The notes below the pieces were generated by a model. That model worked only from the letters and a program-made list of their open reading frames with translations, searched no databases and had not been told where the DNA came from. A stretch of 64,000 nt of DNA from Strigamia acuminata. Lineage: Eukaryota > Arthropoda > Chilopoda > Geophilomorpha > Linotaeniidae. The stretch lies in assembly GCA_949358305.1 (NCBI GenBank), contig OX442315.1, positions 7,094,427 to 7,158,426 of the forward strand, given 5' to 3'. A program made the translations under genes and the position numbers. Every line of letters starts with the position of its first letter. Position 1 is the first letter of the stretch. Below are positions 62,101 through 64,000 of the stretch, one piece after another.

Positions 62101-63211
62101 TAAGCTCTCTCAAAATGGATTCGATAGACGGCATCTGTATGGGATCTATCTCTGTCACCGCGTTTAATGGGCGGTAATCAATGCATAGGCGTGGGTCCGA
62201 GCCCGGGCGCATCACGAGCACAACTCGCGTCGCGTATTCTCCCTGGGCCTCGGAGACAATGCCACTGTCTAGCATTTCTTGGCACATTTTTTGCACTATT
62301 TCACGTTTTTGCGGGTTCATTCCCTTATACGCAACTCGTATAGGTTTATTATCCGTCAATTTAATTTCGTGAATAGCCCTATTCGTTCGGCCCGGTTTTT
62401 TCGACAGGATCCCCTCATATTTAAGTAGGACCCTTCGTAGGGCTGCCGCTTCGTTTAATTCTAAAGCGGCGTCGGCGACAAGCGTTTCCACTACATTGTC
62501 CCGTTGCAATTCTGTTACGAATGCTTTAAAATCGTAGTCTTGAACGAATTTCTTTAGGCCTTTCTCCCACTGTGTCTTGTCGGCCGCTTCTTTTACAAGA
62601 GCTGGTGGCACGACAATTGCGGGTCTTTCCTTATCATTTCTGATATAATTCCAAGATTTCGTTATTGGATTTGGTTGTATTTCCATTGACGCCATGAGGT
62701 CTAAGCCCAACAGAAAAATTCTGTCGCACGTGGGCAGGACCAGGAAAGGGTGCTGTTCTACCCCTCCGAGCCACTCCATGGTCAATAATATAACTCCTTT
62801 TGGACGCGCCATTCCGTTGGCGGTTTTTAGACGTATATTTTTATTAACGCCTTTTATCTTATCGGTGAGACCCAATGATGCTACTATGTCTTCGGAAACG
62901 AACGAGCGATCTGCTCCTGAGTCTAATAGTCCCATAATTTTTTCGCGTTCTATTGTCATGGGCAGCATACATAGGCGGCTGGTGTATTCGACCGCCACGT
63001 TGCACATGAAAACACGAAATTCTTCTGTCTCTTCGACTACTTGAGGTAATTCTTCAAGCAGTAGGTTCGGTTCTTCCGCCTCAGCGTTTGCGGTGATTAC
63101 CTGCAAAGCGTTGTTGGCCCTGTCTTGAATTTGGGCGTTGGCTATGTCACTACCCATTTCTTTGACTGGTGGCGGCTTATCGAACCCTTTGTTAAACCCC
63201 TTTTTCTTCAT
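59118..63211 (-). pseudogene. Gypsy-A2 Pol, one frame break
   Basis: Protease DSGADRSF is near 62920. RT has MPFGLVNAPSTFQ and an intact YLDDIVIAS (about 61865-61889), unlike Gypsy-A. RNase H HTDASRVGLGAALL is near 61440, then DALSRAP. There the frame breaks within a perfect palindrome (61050-61094). The rest, from 60959 to 59118, carries integrase: HGHPLASHAG...CQRC (about 60400-60510), SVDVMG, SDNGPQF (about 60120), NPVERLN, and the RDGPY module (about 59590). Apart from this one break Pol looks complete. Confidence 0.88.
61050..61094. repeat. Perfect 45-bp palindrome
   Basis: Two 22-base arms (GTCACGGGCACC... and its reverse complement) surround a single C. It lies inside pol and is absent from Gypsy-A. 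The extra ~23 bases shift the reading frame, so it is an inverted duplication that disabled Pol. Confidence 0.95.
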
Positions 63212-63234
63212 GAATGGCGCAGACGGTCGAGAAG

Positions 63235-64000
63235 TTATTTCTTCGCCGCCTGCGCTGACTCGTTTTTTGACTCGTTTTTTGCCATGGCGAGTTTAATCTC
63301 TGCCATCTGCTTCATTATCGCGTCAAACTTTGCGTCTTCTTTCGCTGTTCTTGGGCACTCATTGGAATAGTGACCCGGTTGGTTACACTTGAAACAACGA
63401 ATATTTGATTTGTCTCTTGGGGCTTCAGTCGATTTTTTCTTTTCAGGGTCTGCTTTCGACGGTGGCGTGTAATTTTTTCGAAAATACTTCGGAATTCGGC
63501 CGGCATTTGGTTTTAACCTGGCGCGAAATTCTTCTACCGCTCTATCTCGATGGATGAGATGTACTAGCGGTCCTTCCTCATCGCAACCCGTTGATAAGGT
63601 ATCGCGATAGCTTCGTATTTCTTCGTCCGTCGAATAATCGTCTTTTTCTTCTTTTTCGTCTGATTTTCCGGCATCTTGTCCGGCTTCCTCCCCCTCCTTG
63701 ACCTCCTCCAGTGTCGCTTGCATGGCTGACGCTGTCGGTGCCTTTTTAGGGGCGGCCAAAGGGTTGGAAGGCAGCGTGGATGTCAGTTTATTTTTTATTT
63801 GTAAACCAACGCTAGCTTCCGCCAATTCCATTATACCGCTAAGATATTCAGTAGGGCGCATAATTTTATCTGTCGCCCCATATCTTTCCGCACTCAACTT
63901 GAGACGTTTAGCGGTTGCTGCTTTCTCCGCTTCTGGTAAAGCGGAATAATATCTCTTCTCGATATCTATCGTGTTCTCGAACAGGAAGGCGCTCATCTCC
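63235..64000 (-). CDS. Gypsy-A2 Gag, C-terminal part
   Basis: The frame is open to the window edge. It holds a capsid-end region (IDIEKRYYSALPEAEKAATAKR), acidic and Lys-rich linkers, and a zinc knuckle CFKCNQPGHYSNEC near the C-terminus. It is homologous to the Gypsy-A Gag end. The stop at 63235 is 24 bases before the Pol ATG at 63211. Confidence 0.88.
   Translation of the reverse strand, partial: EMSAFLFENTIDIEKRYYSALPEAEKAATAKRLKLSAERYGATDKIMRPTEYLSGIMELAEASVGLQIKNKLTSTLPSNPLAAPKKAPTASAMQATLEEVKEGEEAGQDAGKSDEKEEKDDYSTDEEIRSYRDTLSTGCDEEGPLVHLIHRDRAVEEFRARLKPNAGRIPKYFRKNYTPPSKADPEKKKSTEAPRDKSNIRCFKCNQPGHYSNECPRTAKEDAKFDAIMKQMAEIKLAMAKNESKNESAQAAKK

Larger units (their letters stand above)
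53912..64000 (-). mobile_element. Gypsy-A-related element 'Gypsy-A2', 5' end outside window
   Basis: A minus-strand relative of Gypsy-A with the same plan: the gag C-terminus at the window edge, pol, a hairpin spacer, a third ORF, a polypurine tract and a 3' LTR (53912-54928). It is clearly diverged from Gypsy-A in protein sequence, so the two are separate families of one lineage. Pol has one frame break and the third ORF two. It is inserted in the BEL 3' LTR; the ACATT flank on the left would be the target duplication, which the sequence beyond the window could confirm. Confidence 0.92.

Overview
This is a eukaryotic, animal-type repeat-rich window. It holds no clearly intact host gene, no rRNA or tRNA gene, and nothing bacterial. 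Nearly all of it is retrotransposon, often inserted one inside another. The mix (DIRS, Gypsy-like, Copia-like and BEL/Pao-like elements, MITEs and leucine-rich-repeat gene fragments) fits an invertebrate, most likely an arthropod. The sequence does not settle the species.

Layout. 1-1817: the end of an unidentified long ORF with a 30-bp tandem repeat. 2115-7179: a near-complete DIRS retrotransposon (gag, RT/RNase H, tyrosine recombinase) with split inverted repeats and an internal complementary region. 7180-11600: non-coding DNA with structured tandem repeats, a dispersed repeat and broken LRR gene fragments. 11678-11829: a palindromic MITE. 11833-31510: a minus-strand Gypsy-like element ('Gypsy-A') with 818-bp LTRs, gag, pol and a third ORF after pol. 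That third ORF is split by a full-length plus-strand Copia element (13555-20408) with identical-looking LTRs and a 5-bp target duplication. 31511-35068: repeat debris, a long inverted-repeat element (32576-33062) and ORF remnants. 35069-47830: a plus-strand Gypsy-like element ('Gypsy-B') with 1042-bp LTRs, gag, protease, pol and a large third ORF carrying a paired CxxC zinc motif. 47831-49264: the 3' end of another LTR element ('Gypsy-C'). 49285-49700: a possible P-element-like transposase remnant. 49725-53911: a shortened BEL/Pao element. Its 3' LTR is cut by a second minus-strand Gypsy-A relative ('Gypsy-A2', 53912 to the window end).

How the parts relate. The order of insertion can be read from target duplications and from a second copy of the interrupted repeat. 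The host repeat came first (empty-site copy at 10038-10442), then the MITE, then Gypsy-A, then Copia. Gypsy-A and Gypsy-A2 share a large conserved ORF downstream of pol, in the position where retroviruses carry env. It has no visible signal peptide or membrane segment. In both copies it starts just after a good splice acceptor, and it follows a spacer with conserved CCGT...ACGG hairpins. Gypsy-B carries a different large ORF in the same position, followed in frame beyond its stop by a cysteine-rich tail. These post-pol ORFs are the best candidates for something undescribed. Several elements are defective: Gypsy-A lacks the RT YxDD motif, Gypsy-A2 pol is broken by a perfect palindrome, and Gypsy-B and BEL have RT deletions. 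Copia looks intact, and DIRS looks nearly so.
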